64,000 nucleotides of DNA from Hymenobacter lapidiphilus (lineage in GTDB: Bacteria > Bacteroidota > Bacteroidia > Cytophagales > Hymenobacteraceae). A program made the translations under genes and the position numbers. The DNA is taken from contig NZ_QVLT01000019.1 of assembly GCF_003417065.2 (NCBI RefSeq), positions 18,452 through 82,451 of the forward strand. The letters run 5' to 3'. The notes under the pieces were generated by a model, which searched no databases, had not been told where the DNA came from, and saw only the letters and a list, made by a program, of their open reading frames with translations. Below are positions 9,094 through 15,975 of this stretch, piece by piece (the stretch's first letter is position 1; each line of letters opens with the position of its first letter).

Positions 9094-10062
9094 TCAATCT
9101 TCGTGGCCGGCGGCCGAGCGCACAGGCGCATTTTCGAGCTGCTTGGCTTCGAGGGCGAGGCGCTGCTGCTCCTTTTCAGAAGGTGTACGCGGCAGCTTAT
9201 CCAAGTCGGGCTGGCCGGCATCCACCCAAGCCGTGTACCAGAAGGCCCCCACCAGGCGCAGAGCCAGCTTCATTTGGCGCTCTACCTGCCCGCTCAGGCG
9301 CTGGTGATAGGCGCGGGCAAAGTCGCGCGAGTAGGTGCGCACCGTCACGTTTCCGCGCTGCTCGAAACCGTACTTGCGGTCCTCCGAAAACTCGCGGCTC
9401 AGCTCCCGCTCGAAGCGCAGCACCGAGTCGAGGGCGGCATTGGAGCGAGCCACGGTAGTCCAGATAACGTCGGTGGGCCGCTCGAGGTAGGGCGCGGGAC
9501 CGGTGAAGAAGTCGTAGCCACCGCTCAGCAGCTCGGGCAGGCGGCTTTCCCAGAACCCATGGATGCCGCGCTGGTCGGTGAGCTGGCCGTTGTAGTTGCG
9601 GGTGGTGTGCAGCGGCACGCAGGCATCGGCAATGTAGTGGCCCAAATCGGCCGACAGGTGCAGAATCCGGTCGGTGTCGCGGGCCTGGAACGCGGCCGTC
9701 AGCTGGCCCTTCATGCGGGCCACCTGCCAGGGCACAATGCCGTGGCGCAGCAGCGTATCCTCGCTCAGCAGGGCCACCGCATCGGGGTACGAGCGGGGCA
9801 GCTTATAGGCCGCCGAGTCGCCGTAGGCATCGAGGTCGAGGAAGTGGCGGGGCGCTTCGCCAGGCACCAGGGTGCGCCGCGAGTCGGGGCGGGTGGCGTT
9901 GGTGGTCAGGTAATCGATGTTGGCCTTGTAGAAAACGACCATCTCGGGTGGCAACGTATACACGGCCAGCCGGTTGATGAGCCGGTGCGCGAAAAACCCC
10001 CAGGCCCTGGCCGGGGCCGGCAGCAACAGTAGCAGCAGCAGAAAGGGAGCAAGGCGACGCAT
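9094..10062 (-). CDS. Exported zinc-dependent phospholipase C / S1-P1 nuclease-fold protein
   Basis: A 322-residue protein with a short signal peptide ending at Ala20, so the mature protein begins with Trp21 in WGFFAHRLIN. In zinc phospholipase C and P1 nuclease the N-terminal Trp after cleavage binds zinc through its amino group and carbonyl, so the position of Trp is telling. Further metal ligands are visible in HLSADLGHYIADACVPLH and GIHGFWESR (HxxxE). Known as the zinc dependent phospholipase C family of Bacteroidota; true substrate (lipid or nucleic acid) is not settled by sequence. A -7 promoter box lies in the palindrome upstream (10102-10109). Confidence 0.82.
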   Translation of the reverse strand: MRRLAPFLLLLLLLPAPARAWGFFAHRLINRLAVYTLPPEMVVFYKANIDYLTTNATRPDSRRTLVPGEAPRHFLDLDAYGDSAAYKLPRSYPDAVALLSEDTLLRHGIVPWQVARMKGQLTAAFQARDTDRILHLSADLGHYIADACVPLHTTRNYNGQLTDQRGIHGFWESRLPELLSGGYDFFTGPAPYLERPTDVIWTTVARSNAALDSVLRFERELSREFSEDRKYGFEQRGNVTVRTYSRDFARAYHQRLSGQVERQMKLALRLVGAFWYTAWVDAGQPDLDKLPRTPSEKEQQRLALEAKQLENAPVRSAAGHED

Positions 10063-10093
10063 GAGGGAAGATAGACGTTTTTTAAATCAAGGC

Positions 10094-10180
10094 GAAAAAG
10101 TCAAAAGTAAAAGCCGCCAGAACTGTCATTCCTCTTTCGTCGGAATGACAGTTCTGGCGGCTTTCACTTTTGACTTTTTC
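10094..10180. repeat. Long intergenic palindrome, GTCATTCC family
   Basis: Arms 10094-10132 and 10142-10180 are 39 bp long with one mismatch and a 9-nt loop. The core read on the minus strand (TGTCATTCCGACGAAAG) resembles the other GTCAT-type intergenic palindromes in the window. The only mismatch falls inside a TAnnTTTG promoter box. Confidence 0.8.
10102..10109 (-). promoter_or_regulatory. -7 promoter box TACTTTTG for phospholipase C-like gene
   Basis: Minus-strand TACTTTTG fits the Bacteroidota -7 consensus TAnnTTTG and lies 40 bases before the start at 10062. It is inside the left arm of the palindrome; the mirror copy in the right arm reads CACTTTTG and is broken. Confidence 0.5.
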
Positions 10181-10196
10181 CCTTTGGCTTCGGGCC

Positions 10197-10439
10197 TTAG
10201 CTGATGCTCACGCGCACCTTTTTGGTGTACTCGCGCAGGGCCGTTTTGAAGTCGGATTTATGGTCCTGGATGTGATTGATGATGAAGATGGCGGCAAACA
10301 CATGGGTGAGCTGCTCGCCTTCATCCTCGCCTTCCACCTCAAAAGCAGGCGTCTGCTCTTCGAGCAGCGCCTCCTCGGCGGCCAGCAGGCTTTCCAGAGT
10401 CTGGGTTTCCACCAAATGGCGGATAACGGGCATTTTCAT
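10197..10439 (-). CDS. Small acidic conserved protein next to thioredoxin (DUF6952-like)
   Basis: An 80-residue, strongly acidic cytoplasmic protein starting MKMPVIRHLVE, with a central Glu-rich stretch and a C-terminal helix. It starts 11 bases after the thioredoxin stop, so the two form one operon. Small proteins of this layout beside thioredoxin are common in Bacteroidota (I believe DUF6952, from memory). No catalytic residues or Cys are seen; a partner or regulator of the thioredoxin is a guess. Confidence 0.7.
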   Translation of the reverse strand: MKMPVIRHLVETQTLESLLAAEEALLEEQTPAFEVEGEDEGEQLTHVFAAIFIINHIQDHKSDFKTALREYTKKVRVSIS

Positions 10440-10450
10440 GGCGGCGCGGG

Positions 10451-10762
10451 CTAGTTGAGGCGGGAGATGAGCGAGGCCACGGCCTCTTCCTTGCTGGCGG
10501 CCACGGTATCGACCAGCTCGCCATTGCGGAACACGGCGAAGAAAGGCAGGTTGGTAACGTTGGCCAGCTTGCGGGCCTCGGGGCTGTTTTCGGCGTTTAC
10601 GTCCAAAAACTTCATGTCCTCGTTCCCCTCGGCCAGGCGCTTGAACTTAGGCGAAAACAGGCGGCAGTTGCCGCACCAATCGGCGTAATATTTCACCACT
10701 ACTTTCTCATTTTCCTGGAGTAGCTGCTGAAAATCGGCGTCGGTGGCTTTGATAACGGACAT
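10451..10762 (-). CDS. Thioredoxin-family protein with CGNC active site
   Basis: A 103-residue single-domain thioredoxin. The redox motif is WCGNC (Cys30, Cys33), where classical thioredoxin has CGPC; the change of Pro to Asn usually shifts redox potential. The cis-proline loop is visible as NLPFFAVF, and the protein ends with the normal last helix. No signal peptide, so it acts in the cytoplasm, reducing disulphides of partners such as peroxiredoxins. It heads an operon with the small acidic protein. A Fur-like 35-nt palindrome covers its presumed transcription start, so iron or metal control is likely. Confidence 0.92.
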   Translation of the reverse strand: MSVIKATDADFQQLLQENEKVVVKYYADWCGNCRLFSPKFKRLAEGNEDMKFLDVNAENSPEARKLANVTNLPFFAVFRNGELVDTVAASKEEAVASLISRLN

Positions 10763-10791
10763 TCTAAATGGGGTTTGGTGACAACAAAGGG

Positions 10792-10826
10792 TGCTGGTAG
10801 ATGAGAATCATTCTCATCTACCAGCA
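10792..10826. promoter_or_regulatory. Fur-like operator, 35-nt perfect palindrome
   Basis: Arms 10792-10808 and 10810-10826 are perfect 17-bp reverse complements around one central base. The core TGAGAATCATTCTCA has the 7-1-7 symmetry of Fur boxes (consensus TGATAATNATTATCA, two symmetric differences). It lies directly downstream of a TACCTTTG -7 box and 29 bases before the thioredoxin ATG, where a repressor would block initiation. No T run, so it is not a terminator. Confidence 0.7.
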
Positions 10827-10832
10827 AAGGTA
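10825..10832 (-). promoter_or_regulatory. -7 promoter box TACCTTTG for thioredoxin operon
   Basis: Minus-strand TACCTTTG matches TAnnTTTG and abuts the Fur-like palindrome. A TTTG lies at 10847-10850, but its spacing of 14 is shorter than usual for a -33 element. Confidence 0.65.
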
Positions 10833-10878
10833 AAGGCAAAACCCGTCAAAAAAGTTTTCCAGCGCCCGATTTAAACAG

Positions 10879-10930
10879 AGGATCGGCCTGTTCCGCGAAA
10901 CGGAGTTGAGCAGAACAGGCCGATCCTTTT
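10879..10930 (+). terminator. Hairpin with short T run before the GDSL esterase
   Basis: Perfect 15-bp stem (10879-10893 with 10913-10927) followed by TTT. It lies between divergent genes, so it does not end an annotated gene; it may be a 5' leader hairpin or attenuator of the esterase gene. Confidence 0.45.
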
Positions 10931-10990
10931 CCCCGGAACTCTGGTCCGCCGGGTGTGTTTAGCTTCTGCCGACTCGGCCTTACTCGCTCT

Positions 10991-11593
10991 ATGCCCCAGA
11001 ACATCCTTTTTTTCGGCGACTCGCTCACGGCGGGCTACCAGCTGCCCGCCAGTGCCTCTTTTCCCTCGCGTATTCAGGAGAAAATCGACGCTCTTAGCCT
11101 GCCCTACAAAGCCCACAACTACGGCGTGAGCGGCGAAACCAGCGCCGGCGGCCGCCAGCGCCTGCCCACGGTGCTGGCCCGCTTCCCCCAGCTGGAGGTA
11201 TTCGTACTCGAACTCGGGGCCAACGATGGCCTGCGCGGTATGCCGGTGCGCGAAACCACCCAGAACCTGCAGTTCATCCTCGACGAGGTGAAGCGCGCCC
11301 ACCCCCAGGCCCGCCGGGTGCTGGTGGGTCTGGAGTTTCCGTTCGATTTAGGCCCGCTGGCCACGCTGGGTGGCGGCCGCTTCGGCCATTACGCCCACGA
11401 GTTCAACGCCTTGTTCCGCCAGCTGGCCGACCAGAACGAGGTTGATTTCGTGCCCTTTCTGCTGCACGGCGTCATCGGCCAGCGCCACCTTAACCTGCCC
11501 GACGGTGTGCACCCCAACGCCGAGGGCCAGAAGCTGCTGGCCGACAACGTGTGGCAGGTGTTGCGCGGCGTGCTGGAGCCGCAACGGCCGTAG
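10991..11593 (+). CDS. GDSL-type arylesterase / lysophospholipase (TesA-like)
   Basis: A 200-residue SGNH hydrolase. Block I is FFGDSLTAGYQ (Ser11), block III is ELGANDGLRG, and block V is LPDGVHPNAEG with the catalytic Asp and His. This arrangement is that of E. coli TesA, arylesterases and acyl-CoA thioesterase I. No signal peptide is seen with the ATG at 10991; an in-frame upstream codon would only add an unlikely 12-residue extension, so the enzyme is probably cytoplasmic. It likely hydrolyses short acyl esters. Divergent from thioredoxin, followed 83 bases later by the ygiB-like lipoprotein gene. Confidence 0.88.
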   Translation: MPQNILFFGDSLTAGYQLPASASFPSRIQEKIDALSLPYKAHNYGVSGETSAGGRQRLPTVLARFPQLEVFVLELGANDGLRGMPVRETTQNLQFILDEVKRAHPQARRVLVGLEFPFDLGPLATLGGGRFGHYAHEFNALFRQLADQNEVDFVPFLLHGVIGQRHLNLPDGVHPNAEGQKLLADNVWQVLRGVLEPQRP

Positions 11594-11676
11594 CACAGGC
11601 GCGCAGTAATGCCACAGGTCTTCAGAACCATATTCCTGCTAATTTAGCCTCCCATTCCTCCTCTTGCCTTTCCTTT

Positions 11677-12366
11677 ATGAACCGCCCGTTTTATAGTCTC
11701 GGCGACTGGCGCCGCAACCTGTTTCTGCTCACGGCCGCGGCCAGCCTGGGCCTGGGCGTTTTGCCGGCCTGCTCCTCCAACGACAGCCGTCCGGAAGCCG
11801 CAGAGGCCTCCTCCTGGGACAATGCCGCCACTGACTCCTACAGCCAGGGCGTCATCACCGAAATGACGGAGACGGAGCTGGGCCAGTGGAAGATTACGGC
11901 CGAGCGGCCGGCCGGCAAGGAAGAAGTGGCGGCCATACTGCGGCATGCCGATGGCAAGGTGGATACGCTGCAGGGCCAGGCCCTGCAGCAGCAGATGCAG
12001 AATTACACCCGCCAAAACCCCGAAAACCGGGTAGCGGGCAGGGGCATGATGGATGTGCTGATGTGGAGCGGCATCGGCTACATGGCCGGCCGCTGGATGA
12101 CGCCCAACTCCGGCGCCTACGCCTCATCGGGCATCATGCAGCGCAACAACGGCTGGCGACAGACTATTTCCCAGGAGCGCACCAACGAGGGGCGGGGCTT
12201 TTTCGGACGGGGTTTTACGGGTAACCGCAACGGCGGCAACGCGGGTATCAGCCCCAGCTCCAGCGTGCAGCGCAGCACCCCGCGCGGCACGTTCCGCAGC
12301 TCGGCCCCCAGCGGCAGCCGCAGCGGTTTCGGCAGCCGGAGCAGCTCGCGGGGCTTCGGCGGATAA
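11677..12366 (+). CDS. YgiB-like lipoprotein
   Basis: A 229-residue lipoprotein: N-terminal RRNLFLLTAAASLGLG followed by the lipobox LPAC. A central IGYMAGRWM segment and a tail rich in Ser, Gly and Arg with repeated RGFFG/RGTFRS/SRGFGG patches recall E. coli YgiB (DUF1190), which has the same lipoprotein, Gly-Tyr-Met hinge and RGGFG tail layout. The next gene is a YgiC-type ligase, as in the enterobacterial ygiBC operon; this context supports the call more than sequence identity does. Start chosen at ATG 11677 because upstream codons overlap the esterase. Function of the pair is unknown. Confidence 0.6.
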   Translation: MNRPFYSLGDWRRNLFLLTAAASLGLGVLPACSSNDSRPEAAEASSWDNAATDSYSQGVITEMTETELGQWKITAERPAGKEEVAAILRHADGKVDTLQGQALQQQMQNYTRQNPENRVAGRGMMDVLMWSGIGYMAGRWMTPNSGAYASSGIMQRNNGWRQTISQERTNEGRGFFGRGFTGNRNGGNAGISPSSSVQRSTPRGTFRSSAPSGSRSGFGSRSSSRGFGG

Positions 12367-12386
12367 CTGGCCGACTTAACCTACGT

Positions 12387-12518
12387 TGCGCAGAGCGGTG
12401 TAGGGGCGCTTATCCCCGCCCGCCGTTGAACGGTTTGCGTCGAACGAAACCGCCTGGGTCGTTCCGATGGTTTGTTCTGGCGGCGCGGACAAGCCCCGCC
12501 CCTACACCGCTCTGCGCA
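12387..12518. repeat. GC-rich palindromic element, copy 1 (GTAGGGGCG family)
   Basis: Outer arms 12387-12408 and 12497-12518 are 22 bp and perfect. The inner left part (CCCCGCCCGCCGTTGAACGG) is shared with the copy at 13787-13895. The two copies bracket the ygiC-like gene. Confidence 0.75.
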
Positions 12519-12606
12519 GCTTACGTCATTTAATATCCAACCTTCAGCCAACCTACCCGTGGTGCGTACCAGCGGGCTTCGAGGGCTGAGTAAGCTGCCA
12601 TTGCGT

Positions 12607-13782
12607 ATGATTCGTTTGCTGCCACTTTCGGGCAATGTGGAGCCGGCCATGCGCCAGCTGGGCTGGGACTGGGCCGTGGAAGAAGCCTGCGCCGCTTACC
12701 TGGCGCCGGAGGCCCTGGCCGTGCCGGAAGCCGAGGCTGAAACGCTGCTGCAAGCCGCCGACGCGCTCTATGAGATGATGGTACAGTCCATCCCCGACCC
12801 CATTCCCGACGACTTTCTGCGACAGTTGGGCATCCCGCTCAACCTCTGGGAAGCCGTGCGCCACAGCTGGAACGATGACCGGCACTGGCACCTCTACGGC
12901 CGCTTCGACTTGGCCGCCACCCCCGAAGGCCCCAAGCTGGTGGAATTCAACGCCGACACCGCCACCAGTATTCCCGAAACGGCGGTGGTGCAGTGGGCCT
13001 GCCTCATGGCCGCCGGCCGCCCCGCCCACGAGCGACAGGCCAACGGCCTGTTCGAGGGCTTGGAAGCTCAGTTGCGCCACTGGCAGGAGCTGAACCCCGA
13101 TCTGGCCCCCCACTTGCTGCTGGTGCATTTGCCCGATAGTGCCGAGGATGAAACCAACTGCGCCGTGCTAGCCGAGGCGGCCCGCGCGGCTGGGTTCAGC
13201 ACGGCCCATAGTTGCGGCGTAGATGCCATGCGCGTGAACGTGGAGGGCGACGACCGCGGGGTTTGGGCCGAAGTGGAACCCGGTAAGTGGCAGCGCTTCG
13301 AATTCCTGTTCAAGCTGGTACCCTGGGAGCTGCTGGCCGATGAGGAGCCCGGCCTCACCGCCGACCTCACCCAGCTGCTGCTCACCCGCGACCTGATTAT
13401 TGCCAACCCCGCCTACACGCTGCTGTTCCAAAGCAAGGCCTTGCTGGCCCACCTCTGGGACGTATTTCCGCACCATCCGCTGCTGGCAGAGGCCAGCCTG
13501 CGCAACATGCCGGGCCACCACGTCCGCAAGCCCCTGTTCGGGCGCGAAGGCCAGAACCTGACCGAAATGGACGGCATCCGCACCCGCGAGGAGCAGCCCG
13601 GCGACTTCGCCGACCAGCCCCAGGTGCGCCAGCGCTGGCTCGATTTCCCGACCGACACCCAGGGCCGCCGCTACCAGGCGGGCGTATTCTGGGCCGGCGA
13701 GGCCTGCGCCCTCAGCTTCCGCCGCGACCCGGGCATCATCACCAACCTCTCCGAGTTCGTACCGCACATTCTGACGGCCTAA
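12607..13782 (+). CDS. Glutathionylspermidine synthase-family ATP-grasp ligase (YgiC-like)
   Basis: A 391-residue protein of the glutathionylspermidine synthase family (the C-terminal ligase part of GspS, also YgiC/YjfC). Visible family marks: LYGRFDLAATPEGPKLVEFN and NADTATSIPE (substrate and metal binding), FLFKLVPWELLADEEPG, NPAYTLLFQSKALLAHLW, and a late SFRRDPGIITNLSEFVPHIL. Family enzymes join a peptide carboxylate to an amine using ATP; stand-alone members such as YgiC have no proven substrate. ATG 12607 is chosen because the longer frame runs through the palindromic element. Pairs with the YgiB-like lipoprotein upstream. Confidence 0.85.
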   Translation: MIRLLPLSGNVEPAMRQLGWDWAVEEACAAYLAPEALAVPEAEAETLLQAADALYEMMVQSIPDPIPDDFLRQLGIPLNLWEAVRHSWNDDRHWHLYGRFDLAATPEGPKLVEFNADTATSIPETAVVQWACLMAAGRPAHERQANGLFEGLEAQLRHWQELNPDLAPHLLLVHLPDSAEDETNCAVLAEAARAAGFSTAHSCGVDAMRVNVEGDDRGVWAEVEPGKWQRFEFLFKLVPWELLADEEPGLTADLTQLLLTRDLIIANPAYTLLFQSKALLAHLWDVFPHHPLLAEASLRNMPGHHVRKPLFGREGQNLTEMDGIRTREEQPGDFADQPQVRQRWLDFPTDTQGRRYQAGVFWAGEACALSFRRDPGIITNLSEFVPHILTA

Positions 13783-13786
13783 CGCT

Positions 13787-13895
13787 GTAGGGGCGAGGCT
13801 TGTCCCCGCCCGCCGTTGAACGGCCCGGAATTGAATCGTTCAATGACCCTGAACCAAACCGTTTAACGGCGGGCGGGGACAAGCCCCGCCCCTAC
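13787..13895. repeat. GC-rich palindromic element, copy 2 (GTAGGGGCG family)
   Basis: Arms 13787-13823 and 13859-13895, 37 bp with two mismatches, between the convergent ygiC-like and glgP-like genes. Shares the TAGGGGCG...GTTGAACGG half-site with copy 1. Confidence 0.8.
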
Positions 13896-13903
13896 GTCGT
13901 GCT

Positions 13904-15556
13904 TTATTTCGCGTCGTACATCCGCTCGTAATACTCGCGGGCCATGCGGCCCGATTCGTATTCTGGCTCCACGTCGCGCATAGCGGCTTTGCGGATGGCC
14001 AGAAACTTGGCGGGCTGGTCGTAGTAGAGGGGGATGATGTCGTTTTCGAGGGCGTCGAGGATGCCGGTAGCTTCGAGGTCGTCCTTCTCGTTTTCCGAGT
14101 CATGCAGGTCGGCCAGGGGCAGCAGGAAGCTGTTTTCGCCGTCGCGGGCGAATTCCGGAATCCAGCCGTCGGGGATGCTCAGGCTGATGCTACCGTTCAT
14201 GGCGGCCGTCATGCCGCTGGTGCCCGAGGCTTCGCGCGGGAAGCGCGGCGTGTTCAGCCAGATATCGGAGCCCTTTTTGGTGGCCGCCGACAGGGCCAGC
14301 TCGTAGCCCGTGAGCACGGCGCAGGTGTTGAAGTTCTTGGTCTTCTCGATGAGACTGTTGAAGACGGCAATGGCCCCGAAATCCTTGGGGTAGGGCTTGC
14401 CGGCCCAGATAACCTGCAGCGGCCGGCCGGTGTCGGTCACCAGCTTCTGGAACCGCTCGAAGTGGCGCAGAATCAGGTCGGCGCGCTTGTAGCCGGCGAA
14501 ACGGCGGGCCCATACCAGCGTGAGAGCATCGGGGTCGAGCAGCTTGCCGGTCTGGTCGGCCACGATGTCGAACAGGCGCTTTTTCAGCTCCCGCTTGCGG
14601 GCGTTCAGGGCCTGGTCGTCGTTGTCTTCCAGGGTCTTGTGCAGTTGCTCATCGCGCCAGTAGGTGCCGTTCTGCGAGTTGGTAATGGCGATAATAGGGC
14701 AGATGCCTTCATTGGCGCCCCACATTTCGTTGGCCACTTTGCCGTGCACCTTCGAGACGCCGTTGCTGATGCGGGCGAAGCGCAGGGCCGTGAGCGTGTA
14801 GTTGACCCGCTCGTTTTCCACGATACCCAGGTCGCGTACCTCGCCCAGCGTCAGGCGGCCGAAGAACGACATCTTGTAGAGCAGCTCCAGCGGGTGCTCC
14901 TCGTTGCCGGCCAGCTCGGGCGTGTGAGTCGTGAACACGAGGTGCTCGCGCACTTTCTGCCGGTCGCGGCCGAATTTCTCTTGCAGGTAAAACGCCAGCG
15001 GCAGGCCGTGGCCCTCGTTGAGGTGGTACACCTCGGTGTGGCGGTCGAGCACGTCGAGCAGCTTGCCGCCGCCCACGCCCAGCAGAATGCTCTGGGCCAC
15101 GCGAGTGGCCGTGTCGCCGTCGTAGAGGTGGTGGGAGATGGTGCGCGAGAGGTGGTCGTTTTCCGGAATGTCGGTGGTCAGGAAGAACATCGGGGCCGTG
15201 CCGAACGTCTCGGGGTCGAGGTAGAGGGCGCGCACCTGCACCTGGGCCTCATGGATGGTGATGGGGAAGGTGATGCCAGTATCCTGCAGGAAGCTGTAGT
15301 GCTTGCGGTGGAACTCGGCCCGCATGGTCTGGTCCTCGTTGCGGCTCTGGTCGTAGTAGCCGTAGCTCCACAGAATGCTGATGCCTATCACGTTCTGCTT
15401 CAGCTCATACACTGAGCGCATGTGCGAGCCGGCCAGAAAGCCCAGGCCGCCGGAGTAGGTTTTCAGGGCCTGATCGACGGCGAATTCCATGGAGAAATAC
15501 GCGGCCGGGGTGGCAAACTCGGGAGCGGGCGTGTAGTAAGAGAGGTCGAAAGCCAT
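13904..15556 (-). CDS. glgP: Alpha-glucan phosphorylase-family protein (GT35, short type)
   Basis: A 550-residue GT35 protein of the short phosphorylase type. Marks: N-terminal YFSMEFAVDQALKTYSGGLG, VYHLNEGHG, FTTHTPELAGNEEH, LVWARRFAGYKRADL, and EASGTSGM near residue 449. The family phosphorolyses alpha-1,4-glucans to glucose 1-phosphate with a PLP cofactor bound to a Lys right after the GM of this last motif. Here that position (residue 450, codon at 14207-14209) is Thr, so the Schiff-base Lys seems missing; this may be a clade trait. It converges on ygiC and is divergent from the GH13 gene at 15976, forming a maltodextrin locus. Confidence 0.85.
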   Translation of the reverse strand: MAFDLSYYTPAPEFATPAAYFSMEFAVDQALKTYSGGLGFLAGSHMRSVYELKQNVIGISILWSYGYYDQSRNEDQTMRAEFHRKHYSFLQDTGITFPITIHEAQVQVRALYLDPETFGTAPMFFLTTDIPENDHLSRTISHHLYDGDTATRVAQSILLGVGGGKLLDVLDRHTEVYHLNEGHGLPLAFYLQEKFGRDRQKVREHLVFTTHTPELAGNEEHPLELLYKMSFFGRLTLGEVRDLGIVENERVNYTLTALRFARISNGVSKVHGKVANEMWGANEGICPIIAITNSQNGTYWRDEQLHKTLEDNDDQALNARKRELKKRLFDIVADQTGKLLDPDALTLVWARRFAGYKRADLILRHFERFQKLVTDTGRPLQVIWAGKPYPKDFGAIAVFNSLIEKTKNFNTCAVLTGYELALSAATKKGSDIWLNTPRFPREASGTSGMTAAMNGSISLSIPDGWIPEFARDGENSFLLPLADLHDSENEKDDLEATGILDALENDIIPLYYDQPAKFLAIRKAAMRDVEPEYESGRMAREYYERMYDAK

Positions 15557-15975
15557 AAGGGCGAAAGTTGCGGATGAAGTAAAAAGCCGGAGCTAGGCGG
15601 TGCCGCCGGCCCAACGGTTACCCAAAAAAACAAGAAAAGAACTACCCGAAGCATCTGCCCCCTGCCTTAGCGGCCCGGATGCTAACCAGCCACCAGTAAT
15701 AGCCAAACGGGCACCACTACCCCCACCCGAACCCCATCGGCCGGGCCATACGCAACGGCATCAGGCACTTGGAGCCCACCGCCGGGTTCGGGCCACGGCG
15801 GCGGCAGCTCGCGGCCAAGTGCCTTATTATCCGGGTTGGCAGCTTGTTGTGGCTCGTTGAGGCAATACAGCACGTACATTCGTCAACACATCATCATTTT
15901 GGGCGCCTGAAACAGTAGCGCGGCGGGCGGGCGAGGGCGTTCTTTGTCTATTACGTTCCTTATCCCACCCCGCGT
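15557..15975. other. Divergent promoter region between glgP-like and GH13 genes
   Basis: About 420 bases between divergent starts. It contains a loose 9-bp inverted repeat (15764-15772 with 15815-15823) and open frames with no credible protein. A clear TAnnTTTG box was not found; maltose-responsive control sites may lie here but none is recognisable. Confidence 0.4.

Noticed and set aside
10879..10930. Second operator between thioredoxin and esterase genes
   Set aside because: Although an inverted repeat, it has a long loop and a T run on the plus strand, and no match to a regulator box; kept as a terminator-like hairpin.
14102..15415. 437-codon plus-strand frame opposite the phosphorylase gene
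   Set aside because: Antisense shadow; same reason as above.
15682..15879. 65-codon minus-strand frame in the glgP-GH13 gap
   Set aside because: Pro/Gly-rich, no signal peptide or domain, and lies in the expected promoter region.
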